In this document: in pieces, positions 28,422 to 38,211 of the stretch | How positions within the stretch are numbered: position 1 is the first letter of the stretch | How the letters are laid out: every line of letters starts with the position of its first letter | Made by a program: the position numbers and the translations under genes | Notes under the pieces: generated by a model | Databases searched by the model: none | Seen by the model: only the letters and a program-made list of their open reading frames with translations | What the model was told of the DNA's origin: nothing | From: Planctomycetales bacterium | GTDB lineage: Bacteria > Planctomycetota > Planctomycetia > Planctomycetales > Planctomycetaceae | Assembly: GCA_026400835.1 (NCBI GenBank) | Contig: JAPLOA010000056.1 | Location: forward strand, 154,441-218,440 | DNA length: 64,000 bases | Direction: 5' to 3'

Positions 28422-30329
28422 ATGACCGTGAGAAAAACTGCGTTAAGGGCTGATCAGCACTTTTCCAAACTGCATCGCTGGCTCGAAATGGAGGGCGAGG
28501 CGGAACGGCAGCGACTAGCTCAACGCCGAAAGATTCAGTCATCCGAAGCCGCCGAACGCACCGGGGAAACTCTGCTGGATCTCGTCATCCGCAATCATAC
28601 GACCGGGCTTGGCGGGCGATATCTGATCACTCTGTCAAAACGTCGCTCGCCCGATCGATTGCCGTGGCACCGCTTTAAGGTCGGCAGTCCGATTTTGCTG
28701 TCCGACGACACAGATGAAGACAGTGAATCTCTGCAGGGCGTCGTCAGCGCGCGACGCAATGATACGCTGGAGATAGCGGTCGATGACTGGCCGTCCGGTG
28801 ATCGTTTTCGACTGGATTTGTCGCCCGATGAAATTTCACGCAAGCGGCAGTCATCAGCGCTACAGGTCGGAGCGAATGCGTCCGGTCGACTAGGGCAACT
28901 GCGTGATATTCTGCTGGGAGAACGGGAGCCGACATTCCAGAAGAACGTGAAGATTCCCGGCCCGATTTCTCAACGTCTGAACGCGTCACAGCATCAAGCC
29001 ATTGAGCATGTGCTGGCTGCGAATGATCTGGCGATTATTCACGGGCCACCCGGAACCGGGAAAACGACAACCGTGGTGGAAGCGATTCGCCTGATGGTGG
29101 CTCGCGGTGAACGAGTTCTCGCGTGTGCTCCCAGCAATACAGCGGTCGACAACCTGCTGGAGCGACTGCTGGCCATTGGTGAACCCGCGATTCGGCTCGG
29201 TCATCCCGCGCGAGTTTCCGAAGATCTGCGGCAGCACTCACTCGATGTTCTGGCCGGTCGCCATGAGTCCATGATGATCGTACATCAGATGATGCGGGAA
29301 GCGGAACAGATTGAACGAAAGGCCGCCAGGTATACTCGCGGTCGTCCGCCCGCTGGATTCAAGGGCCAGCAGCGTCAGGATGCTCGTGAGCTGAAGCGTC
29401 ACGCGAGAATCCTTGAACAGCAGGTGGTCACTGAACTCCTGCGGGATGCCCGCGTGATTTGTGCCACGACAACTTTTGATGACTCCATTCTGGAAGACCT
29501 GAAGTTTGATGTGCTGGTCATCGATGAAGCGTGTCAAAGCGTGGAACCAGGCTGCTGGGTTCCTCTGAAGAAGGCTCACAAACTGATTCTGGCGGGCGAT
29601 CATCTGCAGTTGCCGCCGACGATTCTTTCGGATGAAGCTCGCAAGGAAGGTTTTGCAGTCAGCCTTATGGAGCGACTGGTGAATCATTACGGTGATATGA
29701 CGACGCGACAACTCACGGTGCAGTATCGCATGCACGAATCGATCATGGCGTTTTCATCCGAGACGTTCTATGGCAACACGCTGATCGCCGATGAATCCGT
29801 ACGGCAACATGTGCTGTCGGATCTGCCCGGATTTCACAGCGATCGCATAAGTGACGAGCCAGTAACGTTTATCGACACCGCCGGCACTGGCTGGGCAGAA
29901 GAGATTGAACCGGACGGCATGAGTAAACGCAATCCTCAGGAAGGCAAGCTCGTCATGAAGCAGGTGAATGCACTCTGCGAAGCTGGCCTGCGTCCCAGGG
30001 ACATTGCGGTGATTGCTCCGTATGCGGCACAAGTTCGTTGGCTGCGAGAGCATGCCATCTACGATCACCTGGAGATTGACACCGTCGACGGATTTCAGGG
30101 ACGGGAAAAAGAAGCCGTCGTGATGTCAATGGTGCGATCCAATGAAATTGGCGAAGTCGGCTTCCTGTCAGACGCCCGCAGAATGAACGTCGCCCTAACG
30201 CGTGCAAAGCGCAAGCTGATCCTCGTGGGCGACAGTGCAACATTGGGCGCAAACGATTTCTTCAAGACGCTGCTCGGCTGGATCGAACAAAACGGCAGCT
30301 ATCGCACGGCGTGGGAGTTCACGGACTAA
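28422..30329 (+). CDS. IGHMBP2/SMUBP-2-type superfamily 1 helicase
   Basis: 635 residues from the ATG at 28422 (MTVRKTALRADQHF). The frame extends to 28245, but that stretch covers a palindromic repeat and is unlike the family. The N-terminal part is the helical plus beta-barrel stalk of the Upf1-like group. Motif I is HGPPGTGKTT, motif II is VIDEACQS, and motif III follows with LAGDHLQLPPT. The Q.YRMH motif is QYRMHESIM, motif V is TVDGFQGREKEAVVMSMVRS and motif VI is RRMNVALTRAKRKLI. It should unwind DNA or RNA 5' to 3' with ATP. Bacterial members are poorly studied. It stands alone. Confidence 0.92.
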   Translation: MTVRKTALRADQHFSKLHRWLEMEGEAERQRLAQRRKIQSSEAAERTGETLLDLVIRNHTTGLGGRYLITLSKRRSPDRLPWHRFKVGSPILLSDDTDEDSESLQGVVSARRNDTLEIAVDDWPSGDRFRLDLSPDEISRKRQSSALQVGANASGRLGQLRDILLGEREPTFQKNVKIPGPISQRLNASQHQAIEHVLAANDLAIIHGPPGTGKTTTVVEAIRLMVARGERVLACAPSNTAVDNLLERLLAIGEPAIRLGHPARVSEDLRQHSLDVLAGRHESMMIVHQMMREAEQIERKAARYTRGRPPAGFKGQQRQDARELKRHARILEQQVVTELLRDARVICATTTFDDSILEDLKFDVLVIDEACQSVEPGCWVPLKKAHKLILAGDHLQLPPTILSDEARKEGFAVSLMERLVNHYGDMTTRQLTVQYRMHESIMAFSSETFYGNTLIADESVRQHVLSDLPGFHSDRISDEPVTFIDTAGTGWAEEIEPDGMSKRNPQEGKLVMKQVNALCEAGLRPRDIAVIAPYAAQVRWLREHAIYDHLEIDTVDGFQGREKEAVVMSMVRSNEIGEVGFLSDARRMNVALTRAKRKLILVGDSATLGANDFFKTLLGWIEQNGSYRTAWEFTD

Positions 30330-30547
30330 TTGATAAACTCCGTGTTGACGAGAACAAACTGTTTTCGACATTCAAGGAAGTTCAGCCACCACTCGTTCGT
30401 GTCCTGCTCCTTCCACTTAGCGAGACAGCGCCATGTTCGATGTTCGGGTTGCCTTTCCGGAAAGTTGCGGAGACGTCCAAACATCCAGTCTTTTCGGCAA
30501 TGAGCACCTTTTGTGACCTCTGCGATTCATCTGTGTACTCTGTATTA

Positions 30548-30584
30548 TCTGTGGTAAAAATGCTCTTGTATTTTTGACCACAGA
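30548..30584. repeat. AT-rich hairpin repeat after the helicase gene
   Basis: TCTGTGGT followed by AAAAA pairs with TTTTT and ACCACAGA across a 10-base loop. It lies in the 326-base spacer between two convergent genes. The surrounding ATCTGTG and CACAGAT words recur, as in dispersed repeats of related genomes. It might end transcription from both sides. No gene is seen in the rest of this spacer. Confidence 0.5.
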
Positions 30585-30655
30585 TTTCACAGATAGAATC
30601 GCACGCTGAGCGTCATCGGAAAGCTGAATATCCGCCCCAACATGGCGCTGTCCAG

Positions 30656-31168
30656 TTAGAACCTGGTTCGAAACAATATCGACAAATATTGTGCCTGCGA
30701 TCGCCGGACGAACTTGTCATGCCCTGCTAATTCCAACGTTTTCTTCGTAGAGGTCACAAGTTTGACTTCTTCGTAAACAGTCGATGTCTGAACGTCGATT
30801 CGATAAGTGCCGTTCTGCGAATTGGTCAGTACGATGATTACATCATCTCGCGTTCCCGAGGCTGTATGAACTCTCTGAGAGACCTCGCAGCTCAGCCTGA
30901 CGTGAAAGGTCACATCTTTCGGGAACGACAGCGGGACGGTCGTGATTCCGGAGAAACTTCCGCCGATCAGGCCTGGCAATGTTTCCAGTTGAAGTGTTGA
31001 GCGATTGCGAAGGCGATTGATCCAGCAAAGTCGCATGAAGAAGAGCAGGAACAACGCAGGAACCGCAAGAAACGCGTGGATCATTCCCGGGTTCTTCAGC
31101 GACGCCAGATAGATCCCCGGAGGAAGGACAATCAACACAAAGCAGGTCGTCGCAAACAGACAGAACAC
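30656..31168 (-). CDS. Membrane protein of unknown function, possibly truncated
   Basis: 170 residues. Two membrane helices (about 3-22 and 30-50) are followed by a soluble beta-rich part with LETLPGLIGGSFSGI and FHVRLSCEVSQRVHTASGTR. This resembles the front half of larger planctomycete membrane proteins of unknown function; those continue for another 150 or more residues, so this copy may be shortened. It lies 31 bases downstream of the MDR dehydrogenase and is probably in the same transcript. Confidence 0.55.
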   Translation of the reverse strand: MFCLFATTCFVLIVLPPGIYLASLKNPGMIHAFLAVPALFLLFFMRLCWINRLRNRSTLQLETLPGLIGGSFSGITTVPLSFPKDVTFHVRLSCEVSQRVHTASGTRDDVIIVLTNSQNGTYRIDVQTSTVYEEVKLVTSTKKTLELAGHDKFVRRSQAQYLSILFRTRF

Positions 31169-31199
31169 GATCGCAGCATCGTTGAGTCGAACCGAATCC

Positions 31200-32240
31200 T
31201 CAGCAGAACCGATCGATCACTGTCACTCCGGTGCCGGGGAACTGATTCATCCGCGGCAACAATTCGGCGGCTTCTGACAGAGTGACGAGTTCACTGATTA
31301 ACAGGCGAGGATTAATCGTACCGGCGGCGATCATCGACAACATCCGAGGATACTCAAAGGCCTGCATGCCGTGACTGCCGAGGATTTCCAGTTCATTCCC
31401 GATGACTGCGCCCATCGGAACCGGCGGATCCGCCTCTGCTCCTAACATCAGTCCGACCTGCACATGACGCCCCCGCTTGCGTAACGACTTGACCGAGTTC
31501 CAGCAGGTCTGACGACTGCCAAGTGCGTCCATCGAAACCTGAGTTCCTCCGCCGCTGAGTTCTTTCACGGCCGCAATCACGTCAGTCGTCGTGACGTCAA
31601 TGGTGGCGGCTGCTCCGCATCGGCGAGCCATCTCGAGGCGATCCGCTTTGATATCAATTGCAATAACTCGCGCGCCGATGGCGGAGGCAATCATGATGGC
31701 CGAAAGCCCAACGCCACCGCAGCCGTGAATCGCGACCCAGTCACCGGGTTGAGTTCTCCCCTGAAACACGATGCCGCGAAACGATGTCGCAAATCGACAG
31801 CCCAGACTGGCGGCTGTGGCGAAGTCAACGGTCTCCGGCAGTGCAACCAGATTCACATCCGCGTGACGAATTTCGACATACTCTGCGAAGGCTCCCCATT
31901 GAGTAAAACCGGGCTGAGTATACGAGTCGCAGATATGATGATTTCCGGTCACACATTGAGTACAGGAACCGCAGCCGCAACAGAACGGTACGGTCACACG
32001 CTGGCCGACTTTCCAGCGTTGCACATTGCTGCCTACAGCCGCGATCTCACCGGCCAGTTCATGTCCCGGCACATGAGGCAGATGCACATCGGAGTCATGG
32101 CCCATCCAGCCGTGCCAGTCGCTGCGACACAGCCCACAGGCCTTCACGGTGATCACTGCAGAGTCCGGTTTGGGATCCGGCGAGGGGACTTCTCGAATGC
32201 TGAGCGGCTTCTGAAACTGTTCGAAAATGGCCGCCTTCAT
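31200..32240 (-). CDS. Zinc-dependent medium-chain alcohol dehydrogenase
   Basis: 346 residues. Catalytic zinc ligands are seen in CGLCRSDWHGW (Cys38 region) and GHELAGE (His-Glu). The structural zinc lobe is CGCGSCTQCVTGNHHIC. The nucleotide loop is GCGGVGLSAIMIA, followed by an acidic residue in AIDIKADR, which suggests NAD rather than NADP. The substrate cannot be told from sequence. It lies 13 bases downstream of the nucleotide-sugar dehydratase and is probably co-transcribed with it. Confidence 0.9.
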   Translation of the reverse strand: MKAAIFEQFQKPLSIREVPSPDPKPDSAVITVKACGLCRSDWHGWMGHDSDVHLPHVPGHELAGEIAAVGSNVQRWKVGQRVTVPFCCGCGSCTQCVTGNHHICDSYTQPGFTQWGAFAEYVEIRHADVNLVALPETVDFATAASLGCRFATSFRGIVFQGRTQPGDWVAIHGCGGVGLSAIMIASAIGARVIAIDIKADRLEMARRCGAAATIDVTTTDVIAAVKELSGGGTQVSMDALGSRQTCWNSVKSLRKRGRHVQVGLMLGAEADPPVPMGAVIGNELEILGSHGMQAFEYPRMLSMIAAGTINPRLLISELVTLSEAAELLPRMNQFPGTGVTVIDRFC

Positions 32241-32253
32241 AGTGCTATTCCTG

Positions 32254-34281
32254 TCACGCCGCGCCTCGGCGCGTTGTTCTCGATGTGTCTGGTTTCGTGA
32301 TATTGTCCGGATCGCGTGGAGCAGAAGTATAAGCTGACAGCGAAATAGTCAGCGCGGCAGGTTGAGCAGCCGAAGCATCGTTCACGATGCGCGATGTTAC
32401 CTGCCACAGGACTTCCCGTAACTCTTCACGACTCGCGTGGAGATGTTGCGACATTTGCAGCAATTCCGCTTCCACGACAGACGGTTTCACGTCGGCTGCT
32501 CGAGGAGCCCGAAGGATCTTTTCGTGAACTCGGCTTGCATTGACTTCGGTCTCGTAGAACAACTCCTCGTAGAGCTTTTCGCCGGGCCGAAGACCGGTAT
32601 AAACGATATCGATGTCCGTCGGATATTCCTGACCTGACAGGCGAATCATATCTTTCGCGAGGTCAACGATTTTTACGGGCTCACCCATATCCAGAATCAA
32701 CACGTCCCCACCTTCACCGACAGCACCTGACTGCAGGACAAGTTGCACGGCTTCGGGAATCGTCATGAAGTATCGCTGCATTTCGGGATCAGTCACGGTG
32801 ACCGGACCGCCTTCCTCGATCTGCCGGCGAAACGTCGGCACGACGCTGCCTGCGGAATTCAGCACGTTGCCAAATCGCACAGTAATGAAACGCGTCTTTG
32901 ATCGAGAAGACACTGAGTGCAGATATTGCTCGGCGATCAGCTTTGTCGCCCCCATGACATTCGTGGGACGGACCGCTTTGTCAGTCGAAATCATGACAAA
33001 ACGTTCAACCGAAAACTTGTGAGCCAAATCGACCAGTACACGAGTCCCAAACACGTTGTTCCGCACGGCCGCCTGAGGATTCGTTTCCATCAAGGGCACA
33101 TGCTTGTAAGCAGCCGCGTGAAAAACTACGGCCGGACGATGCTGCATAAACAGTCGCGTCATCGCATGCGGGTCAGTAATGTCCTCAACGATAAATTCGA
33201 GCTGACATTTGTAGCGATCCATCTGATGGTGCAGACTTTCGAATTCCTGCTCCATCTGGAATATGCCAAACTCGGACTGATCCAGCAGCACGATGCGGCG
33301 CGGCCCAAAGGTCAATAACTGGCGACAAACTTCGGAGCCAATGCTACCAGCGGCTCCGGTAACCAGGATCACTCGATCCGCCAGGACGCTGCGAATGCCA
33401 TTGAGATCCAACTGATTGGGCTCACGTCGCAACAAGTCATCGATCGTGATATCCCGCATTTTCAGATGAAAACGCCCCGAAGGAATTTCATCCACGGACG
33501 GAACCAGATGAGCATCCACGCCGTTGCGTCGACAGATCTCACTCACTTCGCGAATCGTGCGACCTGTCAATTGTGAGGGAAGCAATAACACTTCAGCGCG
33601 AGTTTGCCGGATGATTTGTTCGAGTCCACGTGAAGCATCGAAAACCTGAACTCCGGCAACAACACCGTTCTTCGCGGCATCAGAAGGAGACACAATCCCG
33701 ACGACTCGCAGACGATTGGAGCTGGAGCGAATTGTCGTGACGAGGTGCACGGCATCTCCGCCATTGGCATAAATCAGCGTTCGCGAAGCCTGCGCGTTGG
33801 CACCGGGACGTCTCATCGTGCGCAGCATATTGGCGATGACTCGGGCCGTGACGACGGCTCCCGCCGACAACACCGTATCGATAATGATCACACCACGAGG
33901 AATCTGCGGCATGCTTTCTCGAGCGATCTGAAGAGCGGCAATGAGAATCCCACTGATCAGGCAGATCCCTGCGGACCAGGCTACGTCATGAGTTGTCGAG
34001 TAACGGAGTCGCCGCAGCCAGTCTCGCGAGATGAAAACGATTGCCAGCTTCAGCAGAACGACGATCATCAAGCCACTGCGGAAGACATCTTTGGCATAGA
34101 CAAGTTGCTCGACCTGAAACGGTGTCACAAAACCTGGACGAGGCCTCAGAGTGACCTGATTGCGGACAATACTGTTCGCGAAGTCGATCAGGTTCAGATC
34201 AAAACGCAGCTCCAGCGCAGCGAAGAACGCGGCGGCAAAGATGACGGCGTAGCAGCAGACGGCAATGGCCAGTCGCTTCAT
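32254..34281 (-). CDS. Membrane nucleotide-sugar 4,6-dehydratase/epimerase (CapD/WbpM type)
   Basis: 675 residues. The N-terminus has about four membrane helices (residues 1-130), then a Rossmann-like CoA-binding_3 domain (about 145-270), then the extended SDR catalytic domain (from about 300). That domain has TGAAGSIGSEVCRQL for NAD binding, AAAYKHVPLMETNP, and the STDKAVRPTNVMGATKLIAE block. These are the marks of the FlaA1/WbpM/CapD group, which converts UDP-GlcNAc to 4-keto-6-deoxy sugars for O-antigen or capsule. The length equals that of full WbpM-type enzymes. It heads a three-gene minus-strand cluster. No glycosyltransferase cluster is adjacent. Confidence 0.92.
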   Translation of the reverse strand: MKRLAIAVCCYAVIFAAAFFAALELRFDLNLIDFANSIVRNQVTLRPRPGFVTPFQVEQLVYAKDVFRSGLMIVVLLKLAIVFISRDWLRRLRYSTTHDVAWSAGICLISGILIAALQIARESMPQIPRGVIIIDTVLSAGAVVTARVIANMLRTMRRPGANAQASRTLIYANGGDAVHLVTTIRSSSNRLRVVGIVSPSDAAKNGVVAGVQVFDASRGLEQIIRQTRAEVLLLPSQLTGRTIREVSEICRRNGVDAHLVPSVDEIPSGRFHLKMRDITIDDLLRREPNQLDLNGIRSVLADRVILVTGAAGSIGSEVCRQLLTFGPRRIVLLDQSEFGIFQMEQEFESLHHQMDRYKCQLEFIVEDITDPHAMTRLFMQHRPAVVFHAAAYKHVPLMETNPQAAVRNNVFGTRVLVDLAHKFSVERFVMISTDKAVRPTNVMGATKLIAEQYLHSVSSRSKTRFITVRFGNVLNSAGSVVPTFRRQIEEGGPVTVTDPEMQRYFMTIPEAVQLVLQSGAVGEGGDVLILDMGEPVKIVDLAKDMIRLSGQEYPTDIDIVYTGLRPGEKLYEELFYETEVNASRVHEKILRAPRAADVKPSVVEAELLQMSQHLHASREELREVLWQVTSRIVNDASAAQPAALTISLSAYTSAPRDPDNITKPDTSRTTRRGAA

Positions 34282-34314
34282 AACGGTGACCTGAAAACGG
34301 ATGCTTACGAACTC

Positions 34315-34467
34315 ACTAAAGACCAGTCCCGAAACAAGTTCCCGAAATCATAACCCGACGCGTAAGCGAGGGATCGGTGCCTTGAAGAGAAATCCCTCAC
34401 TGACGTTTCGGGTTGTTATTTCTCGCCGCAGTTAAAACAGGATGTTGTTTTGGGACTGTTCCTGAGA
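34315..34467. repeat. MITE-like dispersed repeat, short copy
   Basis: The left end reads CTAAAGACCAGTCCCGAAAC and the right end is the complement of CAGGAACAGTCCCAAAAC. The interior has two inverted copies of the GAGGGAT core. About 150 bases long, it is the simplest version of the family seen at 7735. The rest of the spacer to 34758 shows no gene. Confidence 0.75.
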
Positions 34468-34758
34468 CCGAGGTTTCGGTCGGAATTCAAGATCTCCCGG
34501 AACTCCGGAGCAACTCCTGGAACTCATCCAGAAACTGAATCCGCGAGTCTGCCGGATGCTAATCCGTGTGTCCAGATCAGGCTTGGAGCCCGAGCGACAT
34601 CGCCCGGGATCACCCTCGTGAACCGCCATGAGAATCAGCAGTTCTTGCCGAATAGAAATCAATGCTTCCGGTTCGAGGACTGAATCTGCATGCGGGACGG
34701 GCTCGACTGAGGCCAATTTCCGGCAAATACTCAGGTTGAATCAAGGCCGTCGGGAGGA

Positions 34759-35502
34759 TCATTGTCCTCGCAACTCAGTGCGAAGACTTCTGGCGAGGTT
34801 TACTGCATCGAGAGTATCGCCATGCAGACAGATTGTCTCCGCCTTGAGAGGAATTCGGACTCCATCAATGCTCGTCACCTGTTGGTGTTGCACCATCGTC
34901 ACGGCTCGCTGGATCACCAGATCTGGATCATGCAGGACGGCTTCTGAATGTTCTCGCGGCACCAGAGTGCCATCGGCCTGATAGTTTCGATCGGCGAAGA
35001 TTTCGCTCCGTGTTCGCAATCCAAGTTCTCGGCCGGCATCAATCAGGCAACTTCCGGAAAGTCCGAACAGCCAGACATCCGGGGCAAGAGCCCGAACTGC
35101 CTCCGCCACCGTCAAGGCGATCTCATAATCGACGGCCGCCAGATTGTACAACGCTCCATGAGGCTTCACGTGTGACAACGAAACCCCGGCCGACTTCGCC
35201 ACCGACAGCGATAATTCCAACTGTTGAGTGATCATCTCCCCAATCTCCGAGTTCGTCATCGGGATGACTCGGCGGCCAAAGTTCGCACGATCGGGATATC
35301 CGGGATGTGCACCGAAGGCGACCCTCAAATCTCGGCAAGCGTCGGCCAGGTGTTTCATTCTCTCGGGGCTTCCGGCATGCGCACCGCAAGCCACGTTCGC
35401 CGAATGAATCCATGGCAGAATTGCGAGATCCAGCTTCAGCCCTGCGTCGCCTTCCAGCTCGCCCAGATCGCAGTTCAAATCGATTTGTTCTGAGCTACTC
35501 AC
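34759..35502 (-). CDS. pxpA: 5-oxoprolinase subunit A (LamB/YcsF family)
   Basis: 247 residues. The opening IDLNCDLGELEGDAGL, then ANVACGAHAGSPERM and the VAFGAHPGYPDRANFGRR block, are diagnostic for PxpA. The LSHVKPHGALYN segment also matches. The GTG start overlaps the pxpC stop codon by four bases, so translation is coupled. With PxpB and PxpC it hydrolyses 5-oxoproline (pyroglutamate) to glutamate using ATP. It is last in the operon order B-C-A. A repeat element lies downstream. Confidence 0.93.
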   Translation of the reverse strand: MSSSEQIDLNCDLGELEGDAGLKLDLAILPWIHSANVACGAHAGSPERMKHLADACRDLRVAFGAHPGYPDRANFGRRVIPMTNSEIGEMITQQLELSLSVAKSAGVSLSHVKPHGALYNLAAVDYEIALTVAEAVRALAPDVWLFGLSGSCLIDAGRELGLRTRSEIFADRNYQADGTLVPREHSEAVLHDPDLVIQRAVTMVQHQQVTSIDGVRIPLKAETICLHGDTLDAVNLARSLRTELRGQ

Positions 35503-36545
35503 GGAACGCTCCCTGTTGGTTCCGTCAGTCCTCCTGAAACCCGGACAGCAGGCATCAATCCTGCCATTGTTATCGCATGGTCAAGATCAGCGCGTTGCTT
35601 CTGAAATAAGATCCGAGCTTCCTCCATGGTCGTTTCCAGAAACCGCAGGAACTGACCGGGGCGAGCCTGAGCCGCCAAAGGAAGATCAGCACTAATCACA
35701 TGGGCGATGCGTCGATAGCCGCCGGTCGGAGCACTGTCGGCCATCAGTAAAATTGGTCGACCATCCGGAGGCAATTGCACCGTCCCCATGGCAGTGCCCT
35801 CCGACAACATGTCGCTGGTGTTTTCCAGCATCAGGGGTGTTGCTGCAAGCCGATACCCCATGCGATCAGATTGCGATGTGATCAGAAACGACTCGTCCCG
35901 AAACCTCGACTGACTCTCCGCCGACATCATCGAAGAATGTTCGCCAGGGAGAACTCTGAGTGTGACCACATCTCCGGCAGGCAACGCAAGCGGTCTCACA
36001 AACCACGCTGGAAACGAAATTGCAGCACGCTCATTGACGAAAGCCACATCCGGTTCCGCACCTTTGAAATCCCCCACCGACAGTTCGTCACCACTCTTCA
36101 AGGCTCGTCCCTGTAAACCACCAAGTTTAGCACGCAGCAGAGTTGATCGACTCCCCATGATCTCGGGAACGCTGAATCCTCCGGCCACCGCCAGATAACA
36201 CCGGCAACCTCGCTGCGCTGTCTGAAAACGAATTCGAGTTCCCGCAGACACATGAACTGGCTTATTCTGTGGAACACTGAGCTGCTCCGAATTGGTTGTG
36301 ATCGGAGAAAACTCTGCCCCGGTGATAGCGATGAGAGTCGGGGCCAGGAACTCCAGTTCATCACCACTCAGAGTCATCTCCAGAGTCGCTGCTGTCGGCG
36401 AGTTTCCAACCAGCCGGTTCGCAAGTTCATGCGAGAAACTATCCATGGCGCCCCCGGTGGGTACTCCAAACTGGCGAAAGCCCGGACGTCCAAGATCCTG
36501 AACCGTCGTCAACAGACCAGCGCGAATGACTCGGACGATACTCAT
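35499..36545 (-). CDS. pxpC: 5-oxoprolinase subunit C (KipA-like)
   Basis: 348 residues. The N-terminus VIRAGLLTTVQDLGRPGFRQ is the family signature of the carboxyltransferase-like domain. GVPTGGAMDSFSHELANRLVGN and the C-terminal DSAPTGGYRRIAHVISADLP also fit. The ATG overlaps the pxpB TGA by four bases. It is part of the ATP-dependent 5-oxoprolinase complex; in Bacillus the homologue KipA counters the kinase inhibitor KipI. The neighbouring pxpA favours the metabolic role. Confidence 0.92.
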   Translation of the reverse strand: MSIVRVIRAGLLTTVQDLGRPGFRQFGVPTGGAMDSFSHELANRLVGNSPTAATLEMTLSGDELEFLAPTLIAITGAEFSPITTNSEQLSVPQNKPVHVSAGTRIRFQTAQRGCRCYLAVAGGFSVPEIMGSRSTLLRAKLGGLQGRALKSGDELSVGDFKGAEPDVAFVNERAAISFPAWFVRPLALPAGDVVTLRVLPGEHSSMMSAESQSRFRDESFLITSQSDRMGYRLAATPLMLENTSDMLSEGTAMGTVQLPPDGRPILLMADSAPTGGYRRIAHVISADLPLAAQARPGQFLRFLETTMEEARILFQKQRADLDHAITMAGLMPAVRVSGGLTEPTGSVP

Positions 36546-37237
36546 TGTTCATCCTGCCATCTATGAAATTCTTCAACGCTGATTGGAACGAAGCGAACCT
36601 GATCGCCGGCCGTTAACAGGCAAGGCCGAGTCAGCTCTGCACTGAACAGACTAATCGGAGTTCGCCCGATGATATTCCATCCACCGGGAGTTTCCTGCGA
36701 ATAGATGCCGGCCTGGGTGCCGCCGATTGCCACTGATCCCCGCGGCACTTTGAGACGCGGGGAATTTCGCCGGGGTGTTGCCAGTTCCATCGGCAGTCCG
36801 GACAGGTATGGGAAGCCGGGGGAGAACCCTATCATGCGAACTGAGTATTCTGCGTCACAAAATCGTCGGATCACTTCATCGCACTCGAGTTGATGCCGCC
36901 CAGCAACGTCGGCAAGATCCGGGGCAAAGAGTTCGTCAAAGCAAACGGGGATTTCAATAACCGCAGGCGGTCCTGCAGGGAGGTCCTCAGTCCGGCTCAA
37001 CGCCTGCTCGATGATCCTTGCGGCTTGCTGAAACGACATCCGGCTCAGGCAAAAATGCACGGTAATGGACGTAAAGGCGGGCACAACGGCAGTGAAACAG
37101 GCTGCGGAATCTGAGGTAACGAAAGTATTGAGCACATCCGTCAATTGCCTCACGGACCGGCTGATCACTGCGTCGTCAGCACTGCTCCAGTGGATGATCA
37201 CAGCGGAATCACCAAGAGGCCGAATGGACGGCATCAT
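36542..37237 (-). CDS. pxpB: 5-oxoprolinase subunit B (KipI-like)
   Basis: 231 residues from the ATG at 37237, which has GGAAGG about 10 bases upstream; a TTG nine bases earlier is in frame but less likely. SIRPLGDSAVIIHW at the start, MIGFSPGFPYLSGLP in the middle and GSVAIGGTQAGIYSQETPGG near the end are typical of PxpB/KipI with its cyclophilin-like fold. It is first gene of the coupled pxpBCA operon. Its own regulation is not evident from the sequence. Confidence 0.92.
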   Translation of the reverse strand: MMPSIRPLGDSAVIIHWSSADDAVISRSVRQLTDVLNTFVTSDSAACFTAVVPAFTSITVHFCLSRMSFQQAARIIEQALSRTEDLPAGPPAVIEIPVCFDELFAPDLADVAGRHQLECDEVIRRFCDAEYSVRMIGFSPGFPYLSGLPMELATPRRNSPRLKVPRGSVAIGGTQAGIYSQETPGGWNIIGRTPISLFSAELTRPCLLTAGDQVRFVPISVEEFHRWQDEQ

Positions 37238-37430
37238 GAATCTCAAGCCTTCCGTCGAAAAGCAGGAACGAAACGCGAACTTTGCAGATCATCGCTATCC
37301 CCGAGCTATCCCAGTTCCTCGTGCATTTCGGCAGGATTTGCCGCATACGCGGATGTTTCCCGACTGTCAAGTTGGGGGAAGTGCGATTCCGGACGAACGA
37401 AATTACAGGCAAACGTGACCTTTCAGTCGA

Positions 37431-37471
37431 TTGACAGACAGCCAAGTCTCTTTCTACAAAGAGAAGCTTGG
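37431..37471 (+). promoter_or_regulatory. Possible promoter with overlapping hairpin before the CxxCH gene
   Basis: A perfect TTGACA (37431-37436) is followed after 17 bases by CTACAA, a weak -10. A hairpin (CCAAG with CTTGG, extended by CTCTTT with AAAGAG; 37442-37471) overlaps the spacer. It could be a regulated promoter, or alternatively the remnant of an older transcript end. This is sequence resemblance only. Confidence 0.3.
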
Positions 37472-37580
37472 AAGGGGCCATAATTGTTTTGTGGGGCTTG
37501 ATTTTATCGATCGATTCCCGAAGAATGTTGTCGCTCCGTGGTGGCAGACGTAAGAATTTCAGGGATTTCCGGAGGTTTTA

Positions 37581-37970
37581 ATGCTGACTGTGAAGAATTC
37601 TGTGCGAATTGTGGTTGCCGGCGCCGTAGCCGTCGCAATGTTCGTTATGACAGGCTCAGAAGCTTTGGCTCGGCCAAAGTACGCCAACGTCTTGAACACG
37701 ACCTACCCGGACCTTGCGAAAAAGAAGGGTACAGACGGAAAGTTGACTTGCGCTGTATGCCACCCAAAGACCGACAAGAAGGTCCGTAATAACTACGGTG
37801 CCGCTTTTGGTGGTAAGCTGGAAAAGAAGAACGAAGGCGACGAAGCCAAGATCAAAGAAGCTTTGACCAAGGCTGAAGGCGAGAAGAGCGCCACTGAAGG
37901 CAAGACCTTCGGTGACCTGATCAAAGAAGGCGAACTGCCAGGCACAAGCGACGCAGCAGCTGCCAACTAA
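37581..37970 (+). CDS. Small secreted protein with a single CxxCH (c-type heme) motif
   Basis: 129 residues with a strong GGAGG ribosome-binding site seven bases before the ATG. A signal peptide spans about residues 1-31 (cleavage near ALA-RPK). The mature part has one CAVCH motif (about residue 59), a c-type heme-attachment pattern, preceded by TYPDLAKKKG. The rest is Lys/Glu-rich and helical. No clear distal Met ligand is seen, so it is not a standard class I cytochrome c. It is possibly a small electron carrier or heme-binding protein. It has its own terminator, which suggests a monocistronic and perhaps well-expressed gene. Confidence 0.75.
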   Translation: MLTVKNSVRIVVAGAVAVAMFVMTGSEALARPKYANVLNTTYPDLAKKKGTDGKLTCAVCHPKTDKKVRNNYGAAFGGKLEKKNEGDEAKIKEALTKAEGEKSATEGKTFGDLIKEGELPGTSDAAAAN

Positions 37971-37999
37971 GCTGTTTCGGCCCGCTGGCTGATATCACA

Positions 38000-38034
38000 G
38001 GGCGAGGTTCCTGATCAGGAATCTCGCCCTTTTT
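38000..38034 (+). terminator. Rho-independent terminator after the CxxCH gene
   Basis: A 13-base stem (GGGCGAGGTTCCT with a near-perfect complement) and a small loop are followed by TTTTT at 38030-38034. It lies about 30 bases after the stop codon. Confidence 0.85.
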
Positions 38035-38211
38035 CGTTATTCTCTTCCGGAAGCGGCCCCGGATCGGGAAAACTGAATTGAAGACGGGCCGCGAACCGAT
38101 TATCCTGCACGTTTCGCTGACAACTTGCGTGGTTGATCATGCCGGTGCAGGGGAATCGTGACGGTGAGGGATCCGTCGTTTTCGTAATTTCTAAAGAAAC
38201 GCCTTATTGCC

